A stretch of DNA of 35,231 bases from a virus. The notes beneath the pieces are model-generated. The model did not search any database. It was given only the letters and a program-made list of their open reading frames with translations, and was not told the origin of the DNA. Each line of letters opens with the position of its first letter. The stretch's first letter is position 1. The stretch covers positions 1-35,231 of IMG/VR virus record IMGVR_UViG_3300045974_000900; one strand, written 5' to 3'. This document shows positions 1 through 10,800 of the stretch, in pieces. Position numbers and translations under genes: made by a program.

Positions 1-593
1 AGCGCGGACAGGGAGCTAAAAGGAAGATTGGCCGCATGCCGAATGGGATCGGAGTAGCTGGCCCGCTTGTACGCAGATGCCTGTGCGGCAATGAGCGGGT
101 CCCTATTGGCGGCCACCTGCTCGGTGTGGAAGATCAAGAGCGCACGCAGCTCGGTGGAAGTGAGGAGCTCGATGTTCCAGTAGAAGAACCGGTACCGCTC
201 AAGCGCGGCCAGAGAGCACTGCGCCTTGAGGTACTTCGGTAGCGCATCCTGAATGGCGGCGAGCGGGGCACATGCTGTGAGCATGCTCTCCACGAACTCT
301 TTGGCCCGCGGTGTAGCAAGAATGCGTTGGGCCTCTTGGAGCGCTGGACTTGGAAAGTAGAGCTCGAAGAGGCCCGTCTCAATAAGCCATTTCTGGGAGG
401 GCGCATGTCGCTTGTCATAGGGCTTGAAGATGCGCGGCGGGCGCGCTGTATCGCGCAGGCCATTGATGTACCAATCGCCAAGGCCGTCGAGCTGCTCCCG
501 CATCAAGCGCTCAAAAATCTGCACGTTGGTCAGCCCTTGCGGCAGGCTGACCAAGTACAGGATGTAGTTGTGGGCGGGCGACTTCCGTATCAC
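1..593 (-). CDS. Hypothetical protein, partial (C-terminus outside window)
   Basis: An open frame runs on the minus strand from just after the TAA of the 748-residue protein gene (615-617) to the left edge, giving 197 codons without a stop. It is in the same frame as that upstream gene, so its start must lie after position 615. I chose GTG at 593, which gives a plausible N-terminus beginning MIRKSPAHNYILYLVSLPQG; a weak AGGCAGG lies about 11 nt upstream. ATG at 503 is the next alternative. The visible part is mixed helical, with several aromatic residues and no signal peptide, membrane segment or motif I recognise. As the last visible gene of the operon that carries the spike and RNA polymerase, it is probably a virion or baseplate component, but that is inference from position only. 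Confidence 0.75.
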   Translation of the reverse strand, partial: MIRKSPAHNYILYLVSLPQGLTNVQIFERLMREQLDGLGDWYINGLRDTARPPRIFKPYDKRHAPSQKWLIETGLFELYFPSPALQEAQRILATPRAKEFVESMLTACAPLAAIQDALPKYLKAQCSLAALERYRFFYWNIELLTSTELRALLIFHTEQVAANRDPLIAAQASAYKRASYSDPIRHAANLPFSSLSA

Positions 594-614
594 GGAAGTA
601 TCAGCCTGCCTCGA

Positions 615-2861
615 TTACTGGCCGAAAGCCAGCGTCTTCAGACCCTCGATTACATCTTCTGTCGCGCGGATGCTCTTCTCGAGTGACCCTTGGGAGAGTG
701 TCTCGAGTGAGCCAATGCGGGCGGCGAGAAGAAGCTCGCACATGTTCTTCTGTGCGGCATCGATGGCCGGGAGATGTGAGACGAACGTCGAGAGGTTCTC
801 AGGGTTGATGAAGCCAAGGGAGAGAACCGCGTCCACCGTATTGGGGTCGGGGATGGAGGCTGCTTCCTTGAACAGGTCGCGCTTGAGGTTGGGGAGCTTG
901 GCCAAACGCTCCGACGCCGACTTGACCGTCTCACGGTACGAGTCCGCAGCGGTCTTGATGAAGTGCTTCACCCGGATGGGCACCGGTGCATACCCCGTCG
1001 AAGCGGCTGCCAGCTTCACGCCCGCGTACCTCGGTGATGCACCGAGAGCCGAGAGGAGGAACATGGCGTCGTCGACGTTGAGGAAGTGGCGGTCCTGAGA
1101 GGCGAGCTTCGAGACCGCAAGCCCGTCGATGCTGAAGCAGTTCGTGCCGCTGCCGCGAATCTCCACCGTGAACAACGGCAGGGAGGCCTGAGCCTCCTTG
1201 GTGTACTCGGCCGAGTTCGAGGCAAGGGCCACCGCGTCACTCGAGCCCAGCGAGAGCCAGGTGAAGTCGGTGGGGATGAGGCACTTGTCATCGAGCATCG
1301 TGGGCTTCTCGAGCCCGGGCGACATCTCGATTTGGAACTTGGCCCCGGTGATTGGGTCGGTGGCCATGTAGCAGACGTTGCCCTCCATCGAGATGGGCAT
1401 GTCGACCTGCATCGGCATCATCGCGACGGGGCCTTCTTCGCCCGCCTTGTAGAAGGTACCGAACCCATCTGGGTGGCCGCCTTCCATCAGATGCACGTCC
1501 TCCTGCATCTCATCCTCGATGAGCTTGCCGGCAATCTCGCCCTGAAGAGCTGAGGAGGTGCCGTTGGTGAAGAGCATCTGTGGCTTGAGGTCGCCGTTGC
1601 GGTCGAGGAGTTGCGGGAAGACGTAGCCCGCAATCTCACCGCCCTCGAGGTTCTTGCAGCGGTACATACCGAACTCGCTGATGACTGAGGAGGGCTCCTT
1701 CTGCTCGATGTCCATGGCCTCGTCGGGGAGAGTGTCCTCGGCGATGGTGGCAGAGCCCGTCGTGTCGGCCGCGAGAACAATCTTGGGGCCGAAGACTTCG
1801 ACTGCCTCACCGCGATCGAGGTGCTCGACGCGCTTGCGCCAGGTCTGGGAGTGGGCGCTCTTGACGAGGTAGCCGTCGGCCACGCGGCAGAGCTGCACCA
1901 CGCTGGGAACGATGGCGTTGAGCATGCCTGCGGAGGCGGTCTTGACTGAGCCGGGTTCGAACTGTGCGAGCGTGCGAACCGCGTTCTGTGCGGCGGGGTT
2001 GTGGAGCACCGCAGCTCGGACCTCGGGGTCGGAGTAGGCCGAGGCGAACTTCGCGAAGTCGGCATCGTTGAGGGTGGGGAGGATGGCAGCGAGCAAGGAG
2101 CCCTTCTTCTCTTCCTCCTCTTCGCGCCGGCGGTTCTGTCGCTCGGACAATGGCGTGAGTCGGGCACCTCGAACAGCGTGCGCAGCTTCCATGCTGCCGG
2201 CGGTCTTGGTGCGCTCACCATACTCACGTGTGGCCCACTGCCCGCCTTTGCCTGACCAGCCGCCGAGCGCAAGGAGCTCGTCCATCGAGTACTGCGTCTG
2301 CTTCCACTCGGCAGTCTTCTCAGTCGCTTCGGCGCTCTTGCCCATGCCACCTGCGCCAGTAGTCGCGCCCGCGCCGCCCATGCCGAAGTTCTGGCGGTAG
2401 GGCGGGTAGAGCTGGCCGATCATCGACATGTCGCCGGGGGAACGGGAGGTGACGTCGAACGCCTCGGGACGGAAGAGGGCGGCGCGCAACCGTCCTTCGG
2501 TGAGGGGGACGATGGTGGGCTTCTCACCTGGGGGGATGAGGAGGTCGAGCGGCTTGAGCTTGCGGTTGGCGACGACGATGGGGATGCGCGCCATCTTCAC
2601 GTCGACCGCTGCCTGGTTCTCCGGAGAGGGGGCAGAGAGCTCGGTCTTGTTGGAGACTTCGATGTGACCGAGGGCGTAGCCGCGCTCACCGTCCACCTTC
2701 GTCATCTCGATGCGGGGCTGGAACTCGGAGATGAACGGGACCTGCTTGTACACCTCCTGAAGAAGCTCCTTGGGCCACTGGTTTGGATCTTCGGGAAGGT
2801 TCACCTCACCCGCGGTTTTCTCGTGGCCCACATCCTTGGGGCGTAGAAACAGGCTCGTCAT
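615..2861 (-). CDS. Virion-type protein of unknown function (748 aa)
   Basis: A 748-residue protein with no enzyme motif that I recognise. Residues 1-160 form a compact-looking domain. A Gly/Ala-rich linker follows (GMGGAGATTGAGGMG), then a charged segment with a run of five glutamates, and then a long mixed alpha/beta C-terminal half. The tripeptide KTA occurs five times, in EKTAG, EKTAE, TKTAG, VKTAS and IKTAA, and KSA three more times. The same tripeptide recurs in the 312- and 202-residue proteins of the portal operon. The ATG start overlaps the stop of the preceding gene by four bases (ATGA), so translation is probably coupled. Its place directly downstream of the spike and hydrophobic protein genes suggests a tail or baseplate structural protein. 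That role is inferred, not shown by a domain. Confidence 0.8.
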   Translation of the reverse strand: MTSLFLRPKDVGHEKTAGEVNLPEDPNQWPKELLQEVYKQVPFISEFQPRIEMTKVDGERGYALGHIEVSNKTELSAPSPENQAAVDVKMARIPIVVANRKLKPLDLLIPPGEKPTIVPLTEGRLRAALFRPEAFDVTSRSPGDMSMIGQLYPPYRQNFGMGGAGATTGAGGMGKSAEATEKTAEWKQTQYSMDELLALGGWSGKGGQWATREYGERTKTAGSMEAAHAVRGARLTPLSERQNRRREEEEEKKGSLLAAILPTLNDADFAKFASAYSDPEVRAAVLHNPAAQNAVRTLAQFEPGSVKTASAGMLNAIVPSVVQLCRVADGYLVKSAHSQTWRKRVEHLDRGEAVEVFGPKIVLAADTTGSATIAEDTLPDEAMDIEQKEPSSVISEFGMYRCKNLEGGEIAGYVFPQLLDRNGDLKPQMLFTNGTSSALQGEIAGKLIEDEMQEDVHLMEGGHPDGFGTFYKAGEEGPVAMMPMQVDMPISMEGNVCYMATDPITGAKFQIEMSPGLEKPTMLDDKCLIPTDFTWLSLGSSDAVALASNSAEYTKEAQASLPLFTVEIRGSGTNCFSIDGLAVSKLASQDRHFLNVDDAMFLLSALGASPRYAGVKLAAASTGYAPVPIRVKHFIKTAADSYRETVKSASERLAKLPNLKRDLFKEAASIPDPNTVDAVLSLGFINPENLSTFVSHLPAIDAAQKNMCELLLAARIGSLETLSQGSLEKSIRATEDVIEGLKTLAFGQ

Positions 2862-3532
2862 GGTGCCTCGATTGTAAAGTGTTCAGGGGGTAAAGGGGGT
2901 GTGCCGAAGAGAATGTCCAGCCCGACCTTGGCGGCCGGTGCCTTCGTCAGAAGAAGAACACCCCACACAGTATCGGTAGGGGCAATGGGGGCAGGCAACG
3001 GCGGATCGCCAATGCCGGACTGCATGAGGGACTTGAGCTCTCCAGCCACCGTGCTGCACTCCCCGGTCATGTACCACGCGCCAAAGGGACCTGCGTCGAG
3101 CGCTGCCTGGAGCTGGCCCATGAGGGCGATCAAGGGGATCTTGAGCTTGAGTGAGAGCGCGATAGCAGCCTTGATGCCGCCGAGCTGGAACTGCAGCGAG
3201 GCAATCAGCGAGAGTGAGGCCGTGAGATTCGCGCTCAACGAGATGGACGGGAGCGCAAGCGCAGCCGAGAGACTGGCCTGTATCTGGTAGGCCGCTTGGA
3301 TGGCCAGCAATAGCGGAGCGCGGGGGTCGCTGATTTGCAGTGACAGGTTGAGCTGGGCCGCGAGCGCGGCTGAGTACTGTGCCTGGAGGCCCGCAAGCAG
3401 GGAGCCCAGACCGAACGCGCCGAACAGATTCGCGTCGAACTGCGCGAGCATCGGGTTGAGCAGCGGCAGCATCGCAGCCAGCCCGACGTTGATGTTCCCG
3501 AGCGTGCCGGTCTGTAGAACAGTGACGGTCAC
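2858..3532 (-). CDS. Hydrophobic Ala/Leu-rich structural-type protein (224 aa)
   Basis: A 224-residue protein dominated by Ala, Leu, Ser and Gln, with repeated amphipathic helical stretches (for example residues 30-160). It lacks a clear signal peptide, and its hydrophobic runs are broken by Gln, Ser and Asn, which fits bundled helices better than true membrane spans. The start is GTG at 3530-3532, overlapping the stop of the spike gene as GTGA. The end overlaps the next gene's ATG. The last 50 residues are Pro-rich and less helical. I do not recognise a family. Placement between the spike and the 748-residue protein suggests a baseplate or tail accessory protein, which is inference from order. 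Confidence 0.75.
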   Translation of the reverse strand: MTVTVLQTGTLGNINVGLAAMLPLLNPMLAQFDANLFGAFGLGSLLAGLQAQYSAALAAQLNLSLQISDPRAPLLLAIQAAYQIQASLSAALALPSISLSANLTASLSLIASLQFQLGGIKAAIALSLKLKIPLIALMGQLQAALDAGPFGAWYMTGECSTVAGELKSLMQSGIGDPPLPAPIAPTDTVWGVLLLTKAPAAKVGLDILFGTPPLPPEHFTIEAP

Positions 3533-4815
3533 GCGAGCACCGCCCCATTACCTGAGAGCACAATCCCGTTGGCGGGCATGGTGAGCTGCGCTACGCCGAT
3601 GAACGGCTGCCCGTTGAGCGTGCCCGAGATAGGGCAAACCGGAAGAGTGATTTGCACGATGGACCCCTGGGTCGCAACGGGGGAGTTACCCTTGCCGAGA
3701 CGCACAACCCCGCCCTTGATGTGGGTGTAGTTCCCGCCGTCCATGTCGATGCCCTGCGCCGCCTTCAGATTGATGAGGCCCTCGCGGGATTCGATATCGA
3801 TGTCCTCCTTGGCGCGCAAGTAGAAGCGCTTCTTGAACGACATGAGCCCGGCTGCTTCACTCCGGAGGAAGTAGCCACCTTGGCGATCGAAGAAGTGGCG
3901 GAAGGTGACCAGGTTCTTGGTGTCGGTACTTGCCGCGTCCCCGCTTGCCCCGTCGAAGCCATTGGGTGCGACTACCACCTCGTGCACGATGTACCCCTCG
4001 TTCGCATCAGTGCCGATGCCGAGCTGATTGAGGAGGGAGTCCTCGCCTGCATCTCCTACTGGCTCGCGGATGGGCAAGTGCACCTTGCCTGTGGTGACGC
4101 GGATGTCCGCGAACTTGTCGTTGGCGAAGATGCGGAACACCTGCATGTGCTCCGTCGGACTCTCCGTAGGATCAGGTCCTTCTTGGATGCCCCAGCGTAT
4201 CGTACCGCCCATCGAGTGGTGCGTGTACTGCTCTGAGACATCCATGAGATGATTGATGAGCGGGATGTACATCCGCTGACAGAGCGGGCCCGTGCCGATT
4301 TGCAGTACGCCGCCTCGGTGGAGGATGACGTAGTTGCCATCCCGCCCCGTCCATAGCTGGTCTCCTGGTTTGGGCACCGGGCGTCCTCCCGCAAAGCTCG
4401 CGTCTCGGGAGTTCGACGTGGGGGTGGACCTACCTCGAGTACCATCAGGCGCGTCTGCATCTGCGGTGTCGATGTTCTCCATCGGCATCACGAAGCTCAG
4501 TACGAACGGCGGGCTGCTATCGCTGGGCAGGCACACCATGCAGTTCGCGCCCACCTCCGGCATGGCGTGGAAGCCTTCGCCTTGAGAGAAGTGGGAGTAG
4601 GGGGAGCCGACCTGGATGTCGGGCAGGCGGATGCGATCGTACTTCGCGTAGAAGTCGATGGTCCAGTTGCGTGGATTGACCCCCACAACCGTGCCTTGGA
4701 AGATACGCGCGGGGATGTGCCCGGCCTGTTGTGTGAAGCCGCCACGGAACCTCGTGTTGTCGAAGAGGTTGAGGTTCTGCAGCGTCTGCGGACGTAGGTC
4801 TCGAGGCTGGGTCAT
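3529..4815 (-). CDS. Putative baseplate/tail spike protein with OB-fold domain (gp5/VgrG-like)
   Basis: A 428-residue protein. Residues about 33-115 look like the OB-fold domain of gp5/VgrG/gpV spike proteins: ARIFQGTVVGVNPRNWTID, then a beta-rich stretch with PYSHFSQGEG and a V-G-A-N-C-M-V segment ending in a SFVMP strand. The middle (about 150-330) is mixed. Residues about 325-378 show short alternating strands typical of spike beta-helix or beta-prism repeats (YLRAKEDIDIESREGLINLK, then a G-I-D-M-D-G-G turn and HIKGGVVRLG). Such proteins sit at the tip of the tail and pierce the cell envelope. No lysozyme domain is visible. The gene starts with an ATG that overlaps the RNA polymerase stop (TGATG). 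The assignment rests on fold-like patterns rather than on a catalytic motif. Confidence 0.6.
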   Translation of the reverse strand: MTQPRDLRPQTLQNLNLFDNTRFRGGFTQQAGHIPARIFQGTVVGVNPRNWTIDFYAKYDRIRLPDIQVGSPYSHFSQGEGFHAMPEVGANCMVCLPSDSSPPFVLSFVMPMENIDTADADAPDGTRGRSTPTSNSRDASFAGGRPVPKPGDQLWTGRDGNYVILHRGGVLQIGTGPLCQRMYIPLINHLMDVSEQYTHHSMGGTIRWGIQEGPDPTESPTEHMQVFRIFANDKFADIRVTTGKVHLPIREPVGDAGEDSLLNQLGIGTDANEGYIVHEVVVAPNGFDGASGDAASTDTKNLVTFRHFFDRQGGYFLRSEAAGLMSFKKRFYLRAKEDIDIESREGLINLKAAQGIDMDGGNYTHIKGGVVRLGKGNSPVATQGSIVQITLPVCPISGTLNGQPFIGVAQLTMPANGIVLSGNGAVLA

Positions 4816-7800
4816 CAGTGCAGATGTCCTGGCACATTCTTGAGGTGCGAGAAGGACGGATTGAGGGAGTCCTTGCTCGTGCGCCCGAACTCTGCGCCGT
4901 AGGCAAGACCGGCCAGTGGGTTCACGCCGTGGATGTCGGAGCTGGCTCGAGTCGCTGCAGCATCAGCGAGTGTGGCGCGCAGGTGCTTGTGCTGGAGCTT
5001 CGCCATCCAGTCGTCGTGCATGATGAGCGGGAGCTCGGCGACGCCCTTCAGGACGGGGGAGTGATCGATGGGCTTCTGCCCCTTGGCAACGAGCTCGCGG
5101 TTGACCGCATCGAGCTGGGTGGTGGGGTGGAACTCCCCGCGCAGATAGGTGGGGTGCCCGCCCGAGTCTTGGACCTTCGAGACGCCGCCCATGGCCCGCA
5201 CAAGCAGCTCGATGTGTCGGCGGTCCACGCCTTCGCTCTTGTAGATATCGTGCATCTCGCGAACGAGCTCGTTCTGCACCGTGGCCATGGAGCCTGTTGC
5301 CTTGTACAAGTCGTGCGGGTTGAGGACGGTACGACCTGGGTCAGACAAGAACTGGCCGGGCTTCACAACGGTGCCGACAGTAGGCGGTGCCCACGCGGAG
5401 TTAGTCTCTCCCGGAAGATGCGTGGCGAGAGAGTTACCGGCTGAGTCTCGGCCGACGTGGTGCACTTTGCCCGCGATGATGACCTTGGTACCGGTGGCAT
5501 CGTTGGTGACCTTCTCAATGGCGCCGCCGTGCATGGCGAGTGTCGCAGAGTTCTTGATGGTCTGCGGGAGCTGGGTGAGCTGCTGGAAGCGAACGAAAGC
5601 GTTGGTTGCTTTGCTCGAGCCTGTTGCGCTTCCTCCAGTATGGAACTCCTTGAGCGTGAGCTGGACAGCGCGTTCACCGATGGATTGCGACGCTTGAATA
5701 CCAACGTTGGCGCCCATCTGTACAAGCCCGCCGGCCTGTAGGCCCATGCACTTCTGGCATACGCCCTTGTCGTGCGAGCATTTCAACGGTGACCGCACAA
5801 TGAGCTGAGCGTCCTTGTCTGCTGCGCGAATCTTCCCGACCACCTCGGGGGTGAGAACGGTGCCGGCGGCGAACTGCATGGAACCCGCCGAGAATGGCTT
5901 GGCCAGGTGCCGGTCGTGTACAGCGCTGTCGCTTGCCGACATCGTAATGCCTGCGTGCGTACCGCAGTCGTGTGCAGTCACAACCTGATTCATGGTTGTA
6001 TTGACCAGCAGCTTGCTGAGGTAACCAGGCTCTTGTACCTCCTGCACCTTCATGACCGCGCCTCGCCGCGCGCCGTGCATGCCGGTCCAGTACGAGCCGA
6101 GGTCGAGACCCTCTGAGTAGGACTTGGTGATAGGACTCGGGATGGTCTCGTTCTTCGAGTTCTTCATCAGCATGGGGGCCAGTACAATCTGCTGGTACTG
6201 CGCGCGCCCCGGCTTGATGCCTGCCATGTTGAGCTGCATCAAGTGGTTCGGGTCCTTGCTGGCCTTCGCGGTGTGCATCTTGTACATCTCGTCATCCGCC
6301 TTGGCGTAGATGGCGATAGCGCGGCGGTCCTTCTCGCCTTGCGTCAGGCCCGGCAGGAGATGAATGGCATCCACTTCCTTCTTGGCCTGCGCGAGGATGG
6401 GGTCGCGCGTTGCGTGGTCCACCTCGAGATCTGCCAGCGTCAGCGTGTGCGCGGGCAGATGGAACTTCATGATGGGGCCCGCCCCAGCAGCCTTGAGCGG
6501 GGAGGTGATGGGGGCTTCGATATAACCAGTGGACGCGCCCGAGCCGAGGTCTTTGAGGCGGTTGGCGTATGCGCCGAAGAGCTCTGGGTGCTTCTTGCCA
6601 ATGTCGCTGAGGAGGGCTTCTGTTCCCTTCTTATCCAGGCGCGACTCGAGGTTGTGCATCATCTTGTCCTGCATCGAGTCGGGGACGCCGGTTGCAAGCA
6701 GGATACGGCCGGGTGTGGTGTCTTTGCCGCCGAGGCTCACCACATCGTTGTGCTTGATCTTCCCGTCCTGGAATGCTGCGAGGATGTCGGCTGGGTGCGC
6801 GTACTTGTGGTCGGTCTTCTTGCCCACGTCCGACAGCTTGTACATACCCATCGCGTATTCGAGCGTGGGCGTGTACGCGAGCTTGCCTGTAGCCTTCGCG
6901 AACAGGTTCTTGGAGGGCACCATCTTGTGTGCCTCATCGACTGCTTCTTTGCTGAGGGGCACGTAGATGGACGCGGTGTCCCAGACTACCGCGCCATCGG
7001 CCGTGCAGAACGTCCAAGCTTCCGGCACGGTCAAGTCGTACATGGTCTTTACCTCTCCGGACACAGAGGCTTCGGTAACCAAGTCCCACCCGACATTCGG
7101 GTTAGAGACGACATTCAGCCAGCGCTGCAGGTACGCACTAACGTCCGCCTTCTCAAGTAGGGTAAGCAGTGGTGTAAGAGAGGTGCGAGTGAATGTGTCG
7201 GTCTTACGGCTCTGCAATACCACGTAGCTGGCACGCGCCGCATCGAGGTGGTGATTGTCTATCCGCCTGCGCTTCCCTGCGCCTAGCGTGAGCAGCACGG
7301 CCACCAGCTCTTGCTTGGCGCGCGGCGGCAGCGGCACGATATCGGCGCGACCAAACTCGATCTTACCTTGTCCGCGAAGCCGCTCAAGATTCTTGGCCTT
7401 GCCTTCGTGGCAAAGTTCCATCCAGACGGCATCTTGAATGCTACGCGCTGAGAAAGACAGGGAGAAGACTGGCTTATCCCGCCTGGTGTACACAGTGCGC
7501 GTACTAACGATGCCCAGAGACAGCGCTAGCAGCTGCATCCCATCAGCTAGCGGCGCGCTGACCGTGGTGAAGGAGCATTGGAACTGCGGCTTATTCTTCG
7601 CGGCAGCCTTTACCCAGTTCACGGTGCCGTCGGTGTCGATCAGTCCGCAAAACAGTCCGCGACGAAACGCATCTGGGTAGCACAGAAAGTGCGGAGGGAG
7701 GTGCTTGTTGTGCGCGCCCGTACCCATCATTCCTTCCAGCCACAACCCCAAGGAAGTAACGGAAGCATTGACGCGGCCAGACTGTGCAGCGTGCCCTTCG

Positions 7801-10800
7801 AAAACATGCTCCTCCAGCATGTGCGAGACCGGATTGGCCCCCGGCGCCAGGCGCTTGATCTCATCCAACCAGAAAGCGGCAACCTCCTCACCGCCTTTGC
7901 CAAAGGCTAGATTGACGGTGCGCGCCTGTGCGGTGGACTCCTCCTTGTGCCGTGTGTTTTTGTTGTAGGTCTTCGTGACCCATCCATCCCCCGTACTGGC
8001 ACCTACAAACCAACCCGTGCTGAAGTCGAGAGTTACTGGGTCCTGCATTGCCAGGGCGTGTGCATTGGCGGGGACCACGCCGGGTACCTGTGTGTAGACC
8101 GCGTCGTCCGTAAGCCCGCGCAGGGTAGGCAAGCAGAGCCCTTGGGCGTCCGCCGGCCTCCTCTTCACCACCTCGAGCGTGTCGGGGTCGAGGAGAGCAA
8201 GACTGTGGTCCTCGGAGCAATGAAGCTCTCGCCCGCGCTCTGTGCGTACAACCCATTCTTCGCACGCCGGGTGCACGGAGTAGCGCGTCACGGGCATCAT
8301 CTGCACGCGTCCTTGATGGAAGGCAGGTACGTAGGTGCCCGACGGGACGGAGTACTCGGTTGCCCCGCCTGGGAGCAGCACCGCCGTCTCGTTCAACCGA
8401 GGGAAGTCCTCAAGATTCAGCACATGAATGGCGGCGACGTTTCCGGTGTGGGGCAAGGTGAATCCTCCGCCCTCCACGATAGCGCCGCCTGCCGTCTCTG
8501 CAAGTACGAGGACTTCACCTAGAATAGAGTCGCCATCGAAGTCGGCGTTGAAGCCGCCGCACACCATGGGGTGCATTTCGATGGCTTTGCTGGAGGCAAT
8601 GCGAGGGTGGAAGCCTTGGACCGAGTACGCATGGAGTGCGGGGTCGCGCTTCATCAGCACGGGGCGCTCTGCCATGACCTTCTCGAGGGCGATGTTGATG
8701 GACTTGTCCGTGTTCTTCGCGAGCATCGTCTGCGCCGCGAGAGAGGTGGGAGCCGCACCCATCTCCGTCAGCTTCTTCACGAGGAAGGGCTCGAAGAGCT
8801 TCTTGGCGTACTCCCTTGGCAGTCCGACCTCATCGAGGCCGAGGTGCGGGCCGGGGATGATAACGGACCGCATAGAGAGGTCCTGCCGGGGCGCCATCAG
8901 AGTGCCCTGGTAAAATCCGCTCTTGGGCTGACCGCCGGAGATCTGGTGGAGGAGGCCCTTGAGTTTCTGGTCCTTGTAGGGGACGCCGACACCGATGATG
9001 GCGGCGATGGACTCGTGGTACGCCTGGCGGTGAGCCGCTTTGCGTTCCTCGGTCCAGTTCGCCTGGAGCGTCTTGTCTTGCAGCGTGGCGTTGGTCTGCC
9101 CGAGCTGATTGTACAGCCCGTTGATGTCGGCGAACTTCACGTCGCCGCTCGGGAGCGCGGAGACTGGGCGCATCACCGGGGGGATGACGGGGAGGTGGTG
9201 AAGGATGTACGCGTCGCTCGGGGACATCTTCAGCTCCGACAAGGCAGCCAGGTACTTCACCTTCTTGAGCTGCTTGTCGACGTCCTTGGGCTTGGCACTG
9301 TCGAGCGCCTTGCGCGCCTTCGGTAGCTCCTTGCTCACGTCAACCTTGTCGAGCAGTGCCTGGATTGCCGCGCCGCTGGTGAGGCCCACGTTCGGGGGAA
9401 CGAGCGTACCTCCGGGCCCGACGCCCTTACGGCCGTACAGAACGTCCTCGTACTCCTTGCCCGAGAGGCCGGTGAGCGCGCGGATGGGTGCGAGGAAGAG
9501 CGGGTTCGGCGTCGGCTCTGCGAGCTTGATGTGCGACCAGAGCGTTCCACCGTGGCCGCCTGTGAGCTTCTCATCGAAGAGTCCGCCCGGCTTCGGCTTG
9601 AGTTCGTCCGTGCCCTTGACGCTCTTGCCGTACACCATCTCGGCGGGCTTCGAGATCTCCCGCCCGTTCGAGAGCGCAAGTATCTGCTTGTCGGTCAGTG
9701 GCGACGTGATGATTTCGTGGCCCTTCTTCTCCACGTTGATGCCCGCCCCCTTGAGCATGCCCACGAACTTCTCGTAGGCGAACGTCGGCTTCGGGTTCGG
9801 GATAGGAGTGCCCTGCTGGATTGCCGTCCAGGTAGCGCGGTGGCTCGAGGGGTCGTTGTGCTTCCACCGCTTGGCGGGGTCCGTCTGTGGATCTTCGCCT
9901 TCCGCCTTCAACGTCATGATTTCACGGAGGTTCGCACTCGCCCCATGCGCGAGCAGCGCGTACGTGCCGAGCGCGCCCATCGACTGGCCGCCCGAGTGAC
10001 TGCCTGACGTGGGTTGCAGGTTGATGTCGTAGCTCTCGCCGCCGACCTCGCCCGGCAGCGTCATGCCTGAGCGCGCACTCTCCTTCTTGTCGATCTGATG
10101 CACCAGCTTGAACATGTGCTGCTCGCCCGTGAGGATGTGCCCGAGCGAATGCCCACTGTGCGGATCGAACACTTCCTCGGTATCCGACAAGCCGTGCGCC
10201 TTGAGCTCGCCCTGCAGCTTCTTCAGGTTGTCGACACCCGGCGTGAAGTTCTCGACGATGTACGGCTTGCCCGTCTTACGGGCGACCTTCGATGCTGCGA
10301 CTTCGTACATCTGCGAGAGGTTGATGCGGCCACCGACGCCGGTGTAGTTCAGCATCACCTGCAGCGGCTTGCCGCTCTTGTCCTTCGGCATCTCGTGGTC
10401 GGGAAGGATGGCCGCCACAACACCCTTGTTGGCGTTGCGCGAGGACATCTTGTCCCCGACCTTCATCTCCTCCTGCGTCTTGACGTGGACCTGGATGCCG
10501 TCCGCAGTGTGGTGCACCGCCGTGACAGTACCTTCGAAGCCGCTGTCCCAACGCAACGAGCTGTCGGTGTGCGTGCCCACCTTGCTCTTCTGGAACGCGC
10601 CCAACCCAACACGGTCCTTGAGCTCGAACGGCTTCATCGCTGCGATGAGCGGGTCGCCTGCGCGTACCTTCTGCCCCACGCGCACCACGCCCTTGTCGTC
10701 GAGCTTGCCGAGCTGCTCCTGCGTGTACGTCAGAGGCAGGTGCACCTGGAAGCGCTTCTTGTCGAGCACGTGCGTGTCCTGCAGCTGCAGGGCGGGCTTC

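Noticed and set aside
1930-1970. GGTTCGAAC resembling a tRNA T-loop
   Set aside because: It is inside the 748-residue coding frame and no acceptor or anticodon stem can be drawn around it.
6243-7160. 305-codon plus-strand frame opposite the RNA polymerase
   Set aside because: It lies wholly antisense to conserved beta' and intein 2 sequence, has no ribosome binding site and a composition typical of an antisense shadow in GC-rich DNA.
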